Part shown: positions 8,664 to 17,145 of the stretch, piece after piece | How the letters are laid out: each line of letters begins with the position of its first letter | Position numbering within the stretch: the first letter of the stretch is position 1 | Assembly (NCBI RefSeq): GCF_000820005.1 | Contig: NZ_CDBL01000005.1 | Location: 15,371-67,192, forward strand | Direction: 5' to 3' | Source: Aeromonas piscicola | GTDB lineage: Bacteria; Pseudomonadota; Gammaproteobacteria; Enterobacterales; Aeromonadaceae | Length of the DNA: 51,822 nt | Translations under genes and position numbers: made by a program | The notes under the pieces: model-generated | What the model was told of the DNA's origin: nothing | The model's input: only the letters and a program-made list of their open reading frames with translations | Databases searched by the model: none

Positions 8664-9767
8664 ATGAGTCTTGCAGATCAAGTATTGGCGGTGAATGACG
8701 ATTTGCCGATCCGTACCGATAAACCTGTCCATTCCGGCAAAGTGCGCAGCGTCTACTGGTTGACCCCCGCAGACAGTGCCCGGCTCATCAAGGAGAAAGG
8801 CTATGATGTGCCAGCCGATGCACCGCTTGCCCTCATGGTGATCAGTGACCGCATCTCGGCCTTCGACTGTATCTGGCAAGGTGTGGACGGGCTGAACGGC
8901 GTACCTGGCAAGGGGGCGGCACTCAACGCCATCTCCAGCCACTGGTTCAAGCTGTTCAAGGAGAAGGGACTGGCCGACAGCCACATCCTGGATATTCCGC
9001 ACCCCTTCGTCTGGATAGTGCAAAAAGCCCGTCCGGTGATGATCGAGGCCATTGCCCGCCAGTACATCACCGGCTCCATGTGGCGTGCCTACAAGGATGG
9101 CGAGCGGGAGTTCTGCGGCATCACCCTGCCAGAAGGGCTCAAAAAAGATCAGAAGCTGCCGGAAATCCTCATCACCCCCTCCACCAAGGGTGTGCTGACA
9201 GGGCTGGATGGTGTGCCTGAGGCCGATGACGTCAACGTCTCCCGCGCCGATATCGAGCGCCACTACCAGGGCTTCAACTTCAGCAAGCTGGCCGACATCG
9301 ACCGCTACGAAGTGCTGCTCAAAGAGGGCTTCAACGTCATCAGCGACGCGCTGGCCGCGCTGGATCAGATCTTCGTCGATACCAAGTTCGAGTTTGGCTA
9401 TGTCCATGATGCGGCGGGCAATGAGAAGCTGATCTATATGGATGAAGTGGGCACCCCCGACAGCTCCCGCATCTGGGATGGCGCCGCCCTGCGCGACGGC
9501 CAGATCGTCGAGAAGTCCAAAGAGGGTTTCCGTCAGTGGCTGCTCAACCACTTCCCGGATCCGGATATCCTGCTCAACAAGCACCGCATGCCGGAACGCT
9601 TCGCCCTGGCCCGTGACAACAAGTTGCCGACCGAGGTGATGATGGATATCTCCAACACCTATGTGGGGATCGCCGAGAAGATCATCGGCCACAAGTTGGT
9701 GCGCTCCGCCAATCCCAAGCAGGAGATCATCGAGGTGCTGCGGGATCAGTACGGTCTGATCGACTAA
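8664..9767 (+). CDS. purC: SAICAR synthase (long form)
   Basis: Phosphoribosylaminoimidazole-succinocarboxamide synthase, the ATP-dependent coupling of CAIR with aspartate in purine synthesis. The 367-residue form is longer than the roughly 237-residue E. coli enzyme and corresponds to the form seen in Vibrio and relatives. Motifs: VRSVYW near the N-terminus, [15 protein letters not shown] in the nucleotide-binding part, and [10 protein letters not shown] and [13 protein letters not shown] in the second half. The open frame extends back to 8592, but ATG at 8664 has AGGAAG upstream and begins the homologous protein ([19 protein letters not shown]). Its own promoter is not obvious. Confidence 0.93.
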   Translation: MSLADQVLAVNDDLPIRTDKPVHSGKVRSVYWLTPADSARLIKEKGYDVPADAPLALMVISDRISAFDCIWQGVDGLNGVPGKGAALNAISSHWFKLFKEKGLADSHILDIPHPFVWIVQKARPVMIEAIARQYITGSMWRAYKDGEREFCGITLPEGLKKDQKLPEILITPSTKGVLTGLDGVPEADDVNVSRADIERHYQGFNFSKLADIDRYEVLLKEGFNVISDALAALDQIFVDTKFEFGYVHDAAGNEKLIYMDEVGTPDSSRIWDGAALRDGQIVEKSKEGFRQWLLNHFPDPDILLNKHRMPERFALARDNKLPTEVMMDISNTYVGIAEKIIGHKLVRSANPKQEIIEVLRDQYGLID

Positions 9768-9795
9768 GGGTTGCCGCCTTTTTTTGTCATCGAAA

Positions 9796-9811
9796 AACAA
9801 ACGTTTGCTGG
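9796..9811. promoter_or_regulatory. PurR-box-like palindrome downstream of purC
   Basis: The minus strand reads GCAAACGTTTGT; its first ten bases equal the core of the PurR operator. It is unusual in lying after purC, not before it, so it may be chance. Confidence 0.3.
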
Positions 9812-9838
9812 TTGCAAAAGGCACAAGCCGACAAACAG

Positions 9839-9866
9839 ACGGGCCCCAGTGCGGGGCCCGTTTTTA
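9839..9866 (+). terminator. Terminator after purC
   Basis: ACGGGCCCC-agtgc-GGGGCCCGT followed by TTTTATT. It separates purC from the convergent SDR gene. Confidence 0.85.
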
Positions 9867-9898
9867 TTGCTGGTCTGGCGGCAAGAGGGCGGCGGCTA

Positions 9899-10501
9899 TC
9901 AGCCATTGACCCTGAACACCTGCCCGGTCTGCACGCCGAGCACGGATTTCTGGTAGGCCTGGGCCACCCGGGCGGCCGGCACCGGCACGAAGCCCGGGAA
10001 GAAGGCGGCGTATTTGTCCATCGACTCGGTCAGCACGGTCGGGCTCACCACGTTGATGCGCAACCCCTTGGGCAGTTCGCAGGCTGCCGCCTTGACGAAG
10101 TGCTCTATGGCGCCGTTGATGGTGGTCGCACTGGCCCCCCAGTTGATGGGCTCCTCGCTCAAAATACCGCTGATCAGGGTGATGGAGCCCTTGTCATTCA
10201 GATGGGGGATGGCGGCACGGGTCAGATTGATCTGGCCCATCAGCTTGCTCTCGATCCCCACTTGCCACTGCTCGTCGGTCATCTCGGTCAGGCCGTTGAA
10301 GGCCACGCTGCCGCTGGCGACTACCAGTGCATCGAACGCACCCAGCTTGGCAAACAGCGCTTTGATGGAGGCGGGGTCACGCATATCAACAGTGGCATCG
10401 CCGCGACTGTGACCGACCCGGATCACCTGGTGGTCTTTGGCAAGCAACTCACTGACGGCCGAGCCGACGGTGCCGGAGGCACCCACAATCACAATTTTCA
10501 T
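9899..10501 (-). CDS. Atypical short-chain dehydrogenase
   Basis: A 200-residue Rossmann-fold protein beginning MKIVIVGASGTVGSAVSELL, with the glycine-rich NAD(P)-binding motif, and a late VVSPTVLTESM stretch typical of short SDRs. The usual catalytic Tyr-x-x-x-Lys is absent: the aligned segment reads SATTINGAIEHFVKAAA, with Asn and Glu where Tyr and Lys would be. Several small SDRs share this pattern, so it may be a non-oxidising or sensor-like family member; substrate unknown. Start ATG at 10501, with AGGAG eight bases upstream; an ATG at 10507 is too close to that site. Divergent from a LysR-type gene, which probably regulates it. Confidence 0.75.
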   Translation of the reverse strand: MKIVIVGASGTVGSAVSELLAKDHQVIRVGHSRGDATVDMRDPASIKALFAKLGAFDALVVASGSVAFNGLTEMTDEQWQVGIESKLMGQINLTRAAIPHLNDKGSITLISGILSEEPINWGASATTINGAIEHFVKAAACELPKGLRINVVSPTVLTESMDKYAAFFPGFVPVPAARVAQAYQKSVLGVQTGQVFRVNG

Positions 10502-10571
10502 CTGCATCACTCCTGGTTGGGATGTGTTGATTCTAGCGCAACAGAAAATGCGAAAAAGCGCGTAAAATAAA

Positions 10572-10590
10572 CCAATTGTTTCCATATTGG
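10572..10590. promoter_or_regulatory. Putative LysR-type operator
   Basis: CCAAT-N9-ATTGG is a symmetric 19-bp site between the divergent SDR and LysR genes, overlapping the LysR ribosome-binding site. Its position suits autoregulation and co-control of the SDR gene; a strict T-N11-A spacing is not met. Confidence 0.45.
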
Positions 10591-10598
10591 AGCTAATG

Positions 10599-11498
10599 AT
10601 GGATATCGCCCATCTGGCCAGCTTTTACGAGGTGGTGCTGCGAGGCAGCTTTTCTGCCGCCGCCGATGCCCTGGGAGTCAGCAAGGGGATGCTGAGCCGC
10701 CATGTCAGTGCGCTGGAGTCCTCCCTCAATGCCCAGTTGCTGCAGCGCACCACCCGCCGCCTCAGCCTGACCGAGGCAGGCAAAACCCTCTATCAGCAGG
10801 CGGGGGAGATCTTCGTGCTGGCACGACAGGCGGAGCAGGATATTCAGGCACTGACCGAAGAGGATAGCGGCCGCCTGCGCTTCACCTGCCCGGTCAGCAC
10901 CGGCGATCGCATGGTGAGCGAGCTGCTGGCCAGCTTTGCCGTGCTCTGCCCCGGGGTTGAGGTGGAACTCAACTTCACCAACCAGATGGTCGACATGAGT
11001 CAGGGGGAGAACGACATCGCCCTGCGCGCCATGAACGAGGTGCCGGACAATCTGGTGGCCCTGCCGCTCGGTCGGCTCAAGGATGTGGTGGTGGCCAGTC
11101 CCGCCCTGCTGGCGCGGGAAGGGCGTCCGGCCACGCCTTACGAACTGAGCGGGCGCAGCTGCCTGTTGCAGGGGCACAATCCGGCTTGGGAGCAGTGGCA
11201 CTTCATCCGTGAGGGGGAGGAGGCCCACATTCTGGTGCAGGGCAAGGTGCGGGCCAATCACTACAGTACCGTACTGCAACTGGCCCGCGCGGGCATGGGA
11301 TACGCCAAATGCCCGCTGATGCTGGTGGAGCCCTGGCTGGCGAGTGGCGAGCTGGTGGCCGTGCTGGATCAGTGGCAGACAGGTCTGCACCCGCTGCACG
11401 TGCTGCATGCCCAGCAGCGGCGGGTACCGCGCAAGATCCGGCTGTTCAAGCAGGTGCTAGCCCAGTGGTTTGCCGAGCGGCCCCACTACCTGTTATGA
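10599..11498 (+). CDS. LysR-family transcriptional regulator
   Basis: A 299-residue LysR-type regulator. The N-terminal winged helix-turn-helix spans about residues 1-60: MDIAHLASFYEVVLRGSFS followed by AADALGVSKGMLSRHVSALE and LLQRTTRRLSLTEAG. The remainder is a LysR substrate-binding domain; the effector is not predictable. GGAG six bases before the ATG at 10599 decides the start over a TTG at 10587 and an ATG at 10596. It is divergently arranged with the atypical SDR gene across a 97-bp region containing a CCAAT/ATTGG dyad, the usual layout for a LysR regulator and its target. Confidence 0.9.
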   Translation: MDIAHLASFYEVVLRGSFSAAADALGVSKGMLSRHVSALESSLNAQLLQRTTRRLSLTEAGKTLYQQAGEIFVLARQAEQDIQALTEEDSGRLRFTCPVSTGDRMVSELLASFAVLCPGVEVELNFTNQMVDMSQGENDIALRAMNEVPDNLVALPLGRLKDVVVASPALLAREGRPATPYELSGRSCLLQGHNPAWEQWHFIREGEEAHILVQGKVRANHYSTVLQLARAGMGYAKCPLMLVEPWLASGELVAVLDQWQTGLHPLHVLHAQQRRVPRKIRLFKQVLAQWFAERPHYLL

Positions 11499-11576
11499 GG
11501 GCTCTGCGCCGTTATTTTTCTGTCATCTTCGGCTGTTACCCTGCGCCCATCACACCGATCAGGAAGATGAGCGAGC

Positions 11577-12209
11577 ATGAAGGGTTATCAGAGTTGGGTT
11601 GGATTGACGCTGCTGTGCGCGGCGACGGGTATGAGTACGGCGCAGGCCGAGGTCGAGGTGGCGGTGCCAACGGATTTCCAGATCCTGGCGGTGAGCAGTG
11701 GCAAGTTGCAGGATGAGCAGCACGCCGCCCTGGCGGACGGGGAGCAGCAGTTGCTGGTGCGCTATGAGGGGGTGATCCCGAGCCGCAATAGCAGTGAGAA
11801 CGATCGGCTGGTGCGATCCGAGCCGCAGGTGCTGCGCTATCAGGCCAGCCAACAGCGCCTGCAACTGGTGGCCAGCGTACCGGCCACTGAAAAGGGGATG
11901 CAGCTTTATGCCAAGGCCCCCGTGGTGGCGTTGCAGGCGGATGGCCGGGCGCTCTCCATCCAGCAGGATGCACTGGTGACCAGCGGCATGCTGCTCGGTA
12001 TGGACTGGCGTGCCCGGCTCGATGAGTACAATCGCGGTGCTGGCAAGGCGGCGCTGACGACAGCCGCCGTTGCCACCACTGCAACCGCAGGCGCCACGGC
12101 TCCCACCCTGGCTACCCGCGAGCTGGAAGGGCAGTTGCAGCAGCTGTTCCTCAAAGCGGATCCCGAGCTTCGCAAGCGTTTCATCGGCTGGGCCGTGCCG
12201 CGACTTTAA
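11577..12209 (+). CDS. DUF2057 (YccT/UPF0319) secreted protein
   Basis: A 210-residue protein with a Sec signal peptide (MKGYQSWVGLTLLCAATGM then STAQA, cleavage after about residue 24) and the DUF2057 fold: a strand with VEVAVPTDFQILAVSSG, a G-x-x-Q-type segment (DGEQQLLVRYEG), and a C-terminal helix LFLKADPELRKRFIGWA that closely parallels YFKLADPQ...FLQWA in E. coli YccT. YccT has been linked to curli control; the role here is unknown. A low-complexity Ala/Thr linker lies near residues 160-180. ATG preceded by AGGAAGATGAGCGAGC. Monocistronic. Confidence 0.85.
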   Translation: MKGYQSWVGLTLLCAATGMSTAQAEVEVAVPTDFQILAVSSGKLQDEQHAALADGEQQLLVRYEGVIPSRNSSENDRLVRSEPQVLRYQASQQRLQLVASVPATEKGMQLYAKAPVVALQADGRALSIQQDALVTSGMLLGMDWRARLDEYNRGAGKAALTTAAVATTATAGATAPTLATRELEGQLQQLFLKADPELRKRFIGWAVPRL

Positions 12210-12280
12210 GTTTGCAGCCCGTTGCAGTAACGTGGGGGCTCTCTTCGTGCATTGCGCCCACCTTATCCAACGAGGTCTTC

Positions 12281-12718
12281 ATGTTTGAATTGCACACTCG
12301 CCTGCAGGCGGATACCCAGCTGCTCGGGGATCTGCCGCTTTGTCGTGTCCTGCTTGCCAAAGACTGCCAGTATCCCTGGCTCATCCTGGTGCCACGGGTC
12401 GCCAACTTGCGGGAGATTCACCATCTGGCGCCCGCGCAGCAGCAACAGCTGATGCAGGAGTCCTGCGCCCTAGCCACCCTGATGGAGCAGGCGCTGCGGC
12501 CGGACAAGATCAACGTGGCGGCGCTCGGCAATCTGGTGCCGCAGCTGCATTTGCATCATGTCGCCCGTTTTACCACGGATCGGGCATGGCCAGGTCCCAT
12601 CTGGGGAGCGCATCCCTCCTTGCCTCATGACGAGGCCAGCTTGCAGCAGGAGGCCGCCAGCTGGCGCCTCAAGCTCACCCATCTGGCCGGTTTCATTCCG
12701 CTTGCCGCTGATAATTGA
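12281..12718 (+). CDS. HIT-domain protein
   Basis: A 145-residue histidine-triad protein, probably a nucleotide hydrolase or transferase of the COG0537 type. The characteristic segment is GNLVPQLHLHHVARF, then DRAWPGPIWG; PQLHxHxxAR is the family active-site pattern, although the third histidine of a strict HxHxH triad is displaced here. VLLAKDCQYPWLILVPRV near the N-terminus matches the HIT fold. Start ATG with GAGG six bases upstream; the open frame continues upstream but without a ribosome site. Substrate unknown. Confidence 0.85.
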   Translation: MFELHTRLQADTQLLGDLPLCRVLLAKDCQYPWLILVPRVANLREIHHLAPAQQQQLMQESCALATLMEQALRPDKINVAALGNLVPQLHLHHVARFTTDRAWPGPIWGAHPSLPHDEASLQQEAASWRLKLTHLAGFIPLAADN

Positions 12719-12816
12719 GTCAAGTGAGAGGCGGCTCGCTATTTCGAAGCCCAAGCCGCGCTATCTGTTAGAGTTATGGTATAGATAAGCCCATTTTCGA
12801 TGTTCAGGAAGGTCCC

Positions 12817-13515
12817 ATGATAGTGACAAGAGCCGACAACGATGCCGTATTGACCACAGAGGATGTGCTGCTGAGTCTGTGTCATTCGGTTACGGATGTA
12901 TTGAGTGCGGCGACCCAGAGTCAGGTGCGTTTCTCCGGTATGGTGCAGCGCATCAGCAAGACCTGCCTCAAGCCGGATATCGGCTGTTTCGTGCTGTTTG
13001 ATGGCGGCTTCTCCGGTCTGGTGGTGATCAACTTCTCCGCCTCTGCGGCCATGGAGCTCTATGAGAGCTACATGCTCAGCATGGGTCTATCCAAGGAAGA
13101 TCTCGCTATCTCCCACACCTCGGACGAGGTGAGCAACGTCATGGGCGAGCTGATGAACCAGATAGTCGGCAGCTTCACCGTCAAGGTGGGCCGGGATCTG
13201 CAGACTCACATCACCCAGAACCAGCCCAAGATGCTGGCCCTGAACAAGCAGGTGATGTTGAGTGTCGACACCAACCTCGACAACCCGGAAGCACGCCGGG
13301 TTACCTTCTTCACCGCCCGCAACAACATCTTCTATCTGGAGCTGGCGATGGACAGGACAGAGTTCATCCGCATTCACAACGATGGCATGGATGAGGAGGA
13401 GCTGGATCCGGATGCCCTGATCGCCCAGACCAAGCTGGCGGCCGCCAAGCCGGCTCCGGTGGCCGCACCGGTCGCCAACGAGCATGACGACTTGCTCGAC
13501 TCGCTCGGTATCTGA
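12817..13515 (+). CDS. CheX-like protein (DUF3334 family)
   Basis: A 232-residue protein resembling the DUF3334 family, which shares the CheC/CheX/FliY phosphatase fold. The central helix reads DEVSNVMGELMNQIVGSF; the E-x-x-N spacing recalls the CheX catalytic helix, and VKVGRDLQTHITQNQP continues the fold. The last 25 residues are an Ala/Pro linker plus an acidic tail (DDLLDSLGI) that could bind a partner. It may dephosphorylate CheY-like regulators, but this is inference. ATG preceded by AGGAAGG. Stands alone between the HIT gene and a bidirectional terminator. Confidence 0.75.
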   Translation: MIVTRADNDAVLTTEDVLLSLCHSVTDVLSAATQSQVRFSGMVQRISKTCLKPDIGCFVLFDGGFSGLVVINFSASAAMELYESYMLSMGLSKEDLAISHTSDEVSNVMGELMNQIVGSFTVKVGRDLQTHITQNQPKMLALNKQVMLSVDTNLDNPEARRVTFFTARNNIFYLELAMDRTEFIRIHNDGMDEEELDPDALIAQTKLAAAKPAPVAAPVANEHDDLLDSLGI

Positions 13516-13537
13516 CGTCAGCCAACGCTACATATGC

Positions 13538-13562
13538 CAAGGCCACCCATGGGGTGGCCTTG
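13538..13562. terminator. Bidirectional terminator
   Basis: CAAGGCCACCC-atg-GGGTGGCCTTG followed by TTGTTT lies between the convergent DUF3334 and DUF2860 genes. Confidence 0.8.
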
Positions 13563-13584
13563 TTGTTTGTTGCTGGGCGAGGGC

Positions 13585-14583
13585 TTAGAAGTTGTAGAGC
13601 AGGCCGGTGCTGACGCGGCTGGACTGGGTGTCGTAGAAGCTGATGTCGGAGTTGGCCTTGGAGTAGGCCGCAGTGAAGGTGGCTGCGAGGGCATCGATGC
13701 CGAACAGCTTGTGCCAGAAGAAGGTGCCGTTGATGGCAAACTCGTCCGCATCGGCACGCTGGCCGAAGATGGGGTTCGCCTCGTCATACTTGCGCTTGCC
13801 GGCATAGAGGTTGCTGACGATGGACCACTGGGGGCCGCGTTGGGCGTAAGTCAGCTGCAAGCCCGTGTTCTTGAAGCTCTCGGCGCTGCCATCGAGTTTG
13901 GCCTGCTTGTAGAGGATCGCGGGTTCCAGCAGCTGGTTGCCGCCAAAATGCCACTGGTAGGAGAGCGCCATGTCGTGCACCTTGCCATTGCGATCCAGCA
14001 TGGAGGCGTAGTGGGTGCCGTGGGTCAGGTCATACTGCTGGCCGCTGCGCTCCTCATCCAGATCCACTTCCCGGCTGGTGAGGCTGCCGTAGACGTTGCT
14101 GCCCCAGATCTTGTCCCAGGCGAAGCGAACCCCTTTTGACTTCACGTCGGTGGAGCTGCGATCCACCCCGTTGGCGAAGGGATCGCTCCACAGCTCGACC
14201 GGCATGGCGTTGAACACCAGGGAGGTGGCGACTATCCCCTTGTCACCCATCTCCTGGCGCAGACCCAGCTGCTGGGTGAAGTCGAAGCGGATCGCATCCT
14301 GGATCAGGTTGCCAAGGAACACCTGGGTGCGGGTATCGGCGAAGGTGTAGCGGATGTCGGCGTTGAGCAGCGGCGTCAGGCCGCTCTCGCTGTCGGCGGT
14401 GCCGAGATCATTGATGCGACTATTGTTGTCCTCTCCTGCATAGAAGTTGGACTTGTAGCTGACGGCGTTGACCCCGCCCAGCAGGAAACCGGACCAGCCG
14501 GACTGCTTGGGGATTTCGCCAAGATCGGCGTGGGCGGCATTGGCTGCCAGCAGGCCAAGACTCAGCAGGGTGAGAGTGCGCAT
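13585..14583 (-). CDS. DUF2860 outer-membrane protein
   Basis: A 332-residue predicted beta-barrel with a Sec signal peptide (cleavage after A19, before DLGEIP). The mature start IPKQSGWSGFLLGGVNAVSYKSNF is given here as an outline of residues 23-46; this, the VFLGN and GLRQEMGDKGI segments, and GVRFAWDKIWGSN match DUF2860 proteins of Vibrio and Aeromonas. Alternating aromatic strands and the terminal LLYNF with C-terminal Phe are typical of outer-membrane barrels. Function of the family is not established. Divergent from arcB across 207 bp. Confidence 0.85.
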   Translation of the reverse strand: MRTLTLLSLGLLAANAAHADLGEIPKQSGWSGFLLGGVNAVSYKSNFYAGEDNNSRINDLGTADSESGLTPLLNADIRYTFADTRTQVFLGNLIQDAIRFDFTQQLGLRQEMGDKGIVATSLVFNAMPVELWSDPFANGVDRSSTDVKSKGVRFAWDKIWGSNVYGSLTSREVDLDEERSGQQYDLTHGTHYASMLDRNGKVHDMALSYQWHFGGNQLLEPAILYKQAKLDGSAESFKNTGLQLTYAQRGPQWSIVSNLYAGKRKYDEANPIFGQRADADEFAINGTFFWHKLFGIDALAATFTAAYSKANSDISFYDTQSSRVSTGLLYNF

Positions 14584-14700
14584 CGATAAGACTCCTGAAA
14601 GATCAAACTGTTGAATTAAACGGCTGGCATGATGGCGCCACGGGCTGGACCCTGGCCGACCGAGTTTATCCCGGCATGCTACTCCAGCCGGGGGGCATAG

Positions 14701-14717
14701 GTTAATCGATAATTAAT
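14701..14717 (+). promoter_or_regulatory. Possible ArcA box upstream of arcB
   Basis: GTTAAT at 14701 and ATTAAT at 14712 form a direct repeat with exactly 11-bp spacing, like the ArcA recognition repeats of E. coli. It lies about 75-90 bp before arcB and could mediate feedback, or control of the divergent DUF2860 gene. Confidence 0.4.
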
Positions 14718-14790
14718 CGTGCAACGGCACAAGAGTTCGGCGCGCCGTGCTGGTATTCTGTTCGGCGAATATGGGGGAGAAAACAATAAG

Positions 14791-17103
14791 ATGAAACAAA
14801 TAAAATCCTGGGCGCAATATTACGTCGACCTGATGACCAAGTTGGGACTGGTGCGCTTCAGCATGTTCCTGGCGACGGGCATCATAGTGCTGGCCGTCTC
14901 CATCCAGATGGGGGTGACCCTGTTTCTGCGCGGCACGGTGGACATAGTCGACCTGGTGCGCTCTGTCTTCTTCGGCCTGCTGGTGACCCCCTGGGCCGTC
15001 TATTTTCTCTCCATCGTGGTGGATCAGCTGGAAGATTCCCGCCAGCGACTGACCCGCATGGTGCGCAAGCTGCAAGACATGCGCGAACGGGATCTGGAAC
15101 TCAACAGCCAGCTGCAGGAGAACATCAGCCGCCTCAACGCCCAGATTGCCGAAACCAACCGGGCCGAGACCCTGCGCCAGCAGGCGATCGAGGATCTGGA
15201 GAACGAGGTGTTCCAGCGCGAGAAGGCCCAGCTGCATCTGGGTGAGCGCACCGCCCTGCTGCGCTCCTTCATCGACTGTTCCCCCGATCTGGTCTACTAC
15301 CGCAACGAAGACGAGCAGTTCTCCGGCTGCAACCGCGCCATGGAGGAACTCACCGGCAAGGTGGAGGCCGAGCTCATCGGGCTGACCCCGTTCGACGTCT
15401 ACAAGCAGGAGATAGCCAACAAGGTGGTGGAGACCGACAAGCAGGTCTTCGCCAGCAACGAGCCGCTCACCTATGAGCAATGGCTGGAGTATCCGGATGG
15501 TCGCAAGGCCTACTTCGAGCTGCGCAAGGTGCCCTTCTTCGATCGCTTCGGCAAGCGGCTCGGCCTGCTCGGCTTTGGCCGCGACATCACCGAGCGCAAG
15601 CAGTATCAGGACAAGCTGGAGAAGGCGAGCCGCGACAAGACCACCTTCATCTCCACCATCAGCCACGAGCTGCGCACCCCGCTCAACGGCATAGTGGGGC
15701 TGAGCCGCATGCTGATGGATACTCCCCTCGATCCCAAGCAGCATCAGCAGCTCAAGACCATCCACCTGAGTGCGGTGACGCTCGGCAACATCTTCAACGA
15801 CATTATCGACTTGGACAAACTCGACCGGCGCCGGCTGGAAATTGCACCGACCCCCATCGACCTGCCCGCCTTCCTCGACGAGCTGGAGACGCTGTCGCGC
15901 ATCCAGGCGGAGCAGAAGGGGCTCTATCTGCATTTCGACCGGGACGGCGACATGCCGCAATTCGTGATGGCCGATGGCACCCGGCTGCGTCAGGTGTTGT
16001 GGAACCTGGTGGGCAATGCGGTCAAGTTTACCGATGAGGGCGGGGTGACGGTACGCTGCCTTTTCCACGCGGCCGATGAGCTGGGCAAGCTGGCCCTGCA
16101 CTTCGAGGTGGAGGACACCGGTGTCGGCATTCCTCGCGCCCAGCAGGAGAAGATCTTCGCCATGTACTATCAGGTGCAGGGCAAGAAACACGCCACCGGC
16201 ACGGGCATAGGGCTGGCGGTCTCCCGTCAGCTGGTGCAGGCCATGGGCGGCCAGCTCTACGTGGACAGCGATCCGGGTGAGGGCTCCTGCTTCACCGCCG
16301 AGCTGGAGGTGGACTGCGTCGAGCCTCAAGCCGCCGAAGCCGAGCCCGAGATGCCCTCCCTGGATATTCTGCTGGTGGAAGACGTGGAGCTGAACGTGAC
16401 GGTCGCTTGCGCTCTGCTCAACAAGCTTGGTCATCAAGTGCAGGTGGCGCGGGACGGTGCCCAGGCGCTGGCCATGGCCAATCCCGATGACTTTGATCTG
16501 ATCCTGCTGGATATCCAGCTGCCGGATATGACCGGCTTCGACGTGGCAGCCCAGCTGCTTGAGCGCTACGGCGACAGTTTGCCGCCCATGGTGGCGCTCA
16601 CCGCCAACGCCACCGGCGATCGCCAGTATTATCGGGATCACGGCATGCAGGATGTGATCAACAAGCCGCTGGGCTCCAGGGCGGTGCGGGAGGTGATTGG
16701 TCACCTGTTTGCCGACCTGGCCGACGATGAGGCGGACGAGCAGGCCGATGCGGGCAGCCAGGATGAGCTGCTGGACTTGCCCTTCCTCACCGACTACGCC
16801 GATACGGTGGGCAAGCCGGTACTGCTCTCCAGCGTCGATCTGTTCGAGAAGATGATGCCGGACTACATGGCGGTGCTCGACTCCAACATGATTGCCCGCG
16901 ATCAGGCTGGCGTGGTGGAGGAGGCGCACAAGATCAAGGGGGCGGCCGGTTCCATCGGTCTGCGCCGGCTGCAGCAGCTGGCCCAGCTGATCCAGAGCCC
17001 GGATCACCCCGCCTGGTGGGAGAACGTGGAGGACTGGATAGAGTCGCTGCGCCGCGAGTGTCCGGGCGATATCGCCAGGTTGAAGCGCTGGCTGCTCTCC
17101 TGA
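14791..17103 (+). CDS. arcB: Aerobic respiration control sensor kinase
   Basis: ArcB is the membrane tripartite kinase that phosphorylates ArcA when the quinone pool is reduced. The 770-residue protein has two membrane segments (about 24-46 and 54-76), a coiled-coil linker (80-150), a PAS domain (about 155-270), HisKA with H292 in STISHELRTPLNG, a HATPase domain (DTGVGIP and GTGIGLAVS), a receiver with D574 in LLDIQLPDMTG, and an HPt domain with H713 in EEAHKIKGAAGS. These match E. coli H292, D576 and H717. ATG at 14791 is chosen by homology; upstream in-frame codons have no ribosome site. dgt follows at 42 bp; arcA is not in the window. Confidence 0.96.
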   Translation: MKQIKSWAQYYVDLMTKLGLVRFSMFLATGIIVLAVSIQMGVTLFLRGTVDIVDLVRSVFFGLLVTPWAVYFLSIVVDQLEDSRQRLTRMVRKLQDMRERDLELNSQLQENISRLNAQIAETNRAETLRQQAIEDLENEVFQREKAQLHLGERTALLRSFIDCSPDLVYYRNEDEQFSGCNRAMEELTGKVEAELIGLTPFDVYKQEIANKVVETDKQVFASNEPLTYEQWLEYPDGRKAYFELRKVPFFDRFGKRLGLLGFGRDITERKQYQDKLEKASRDKTTFISTISHELRTPLNGIVGLSRMLMDTPLDPKQHQQLKTIHLSAVTLGNIFNDIIDLDKLDRRRLEIAPTPIDLPAFLDELETLSRIQAEQKGLYLHFDRDGDMPQFVMADGTRLRQVLWNLVGNAVKFTDEGGVTVRCLFHAADELGKLALHFEVEDTGVGIPRAQQEKIFAMYYQVQGKKHATGTGIGLAVSRQLVQAMGGQLYVDSDPGEGSCFTAELEVDCVEPQAAEAEPEMPSLDILLVEDVELNVTVACALLNKLGHQVQVARDGAQALAMANPDDFDLILLDIQLPDMTGFDVAAQLLERYGDSLPPMVALTANATGDRQYYRDHGMQDVINKPLGSRAVREVIGHLFADLADDEADEQADAGSQDELLDLPFLTDYADTVGKPVLLSSVDLFEKMMPDYMAVLDSNMIARDQAGVVEEAHKIKGAAGSIGLRRLQQLAQLIQSPDHPAWWENVEDWIESLRRECPGDIARLKRWLLS

Positions 17104-17145
17104 GGCGCGTTGCCGCCTCTTTACGCACCAAAGGAGATGAACAAT

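Noticed and set aside
14713..17007. 764-codon open frame antisense to arcB
   Set aside because: Full overlap with arcB, low-complexity composition typical of a GC-rich shadow frame, no motifs or ribosome site.
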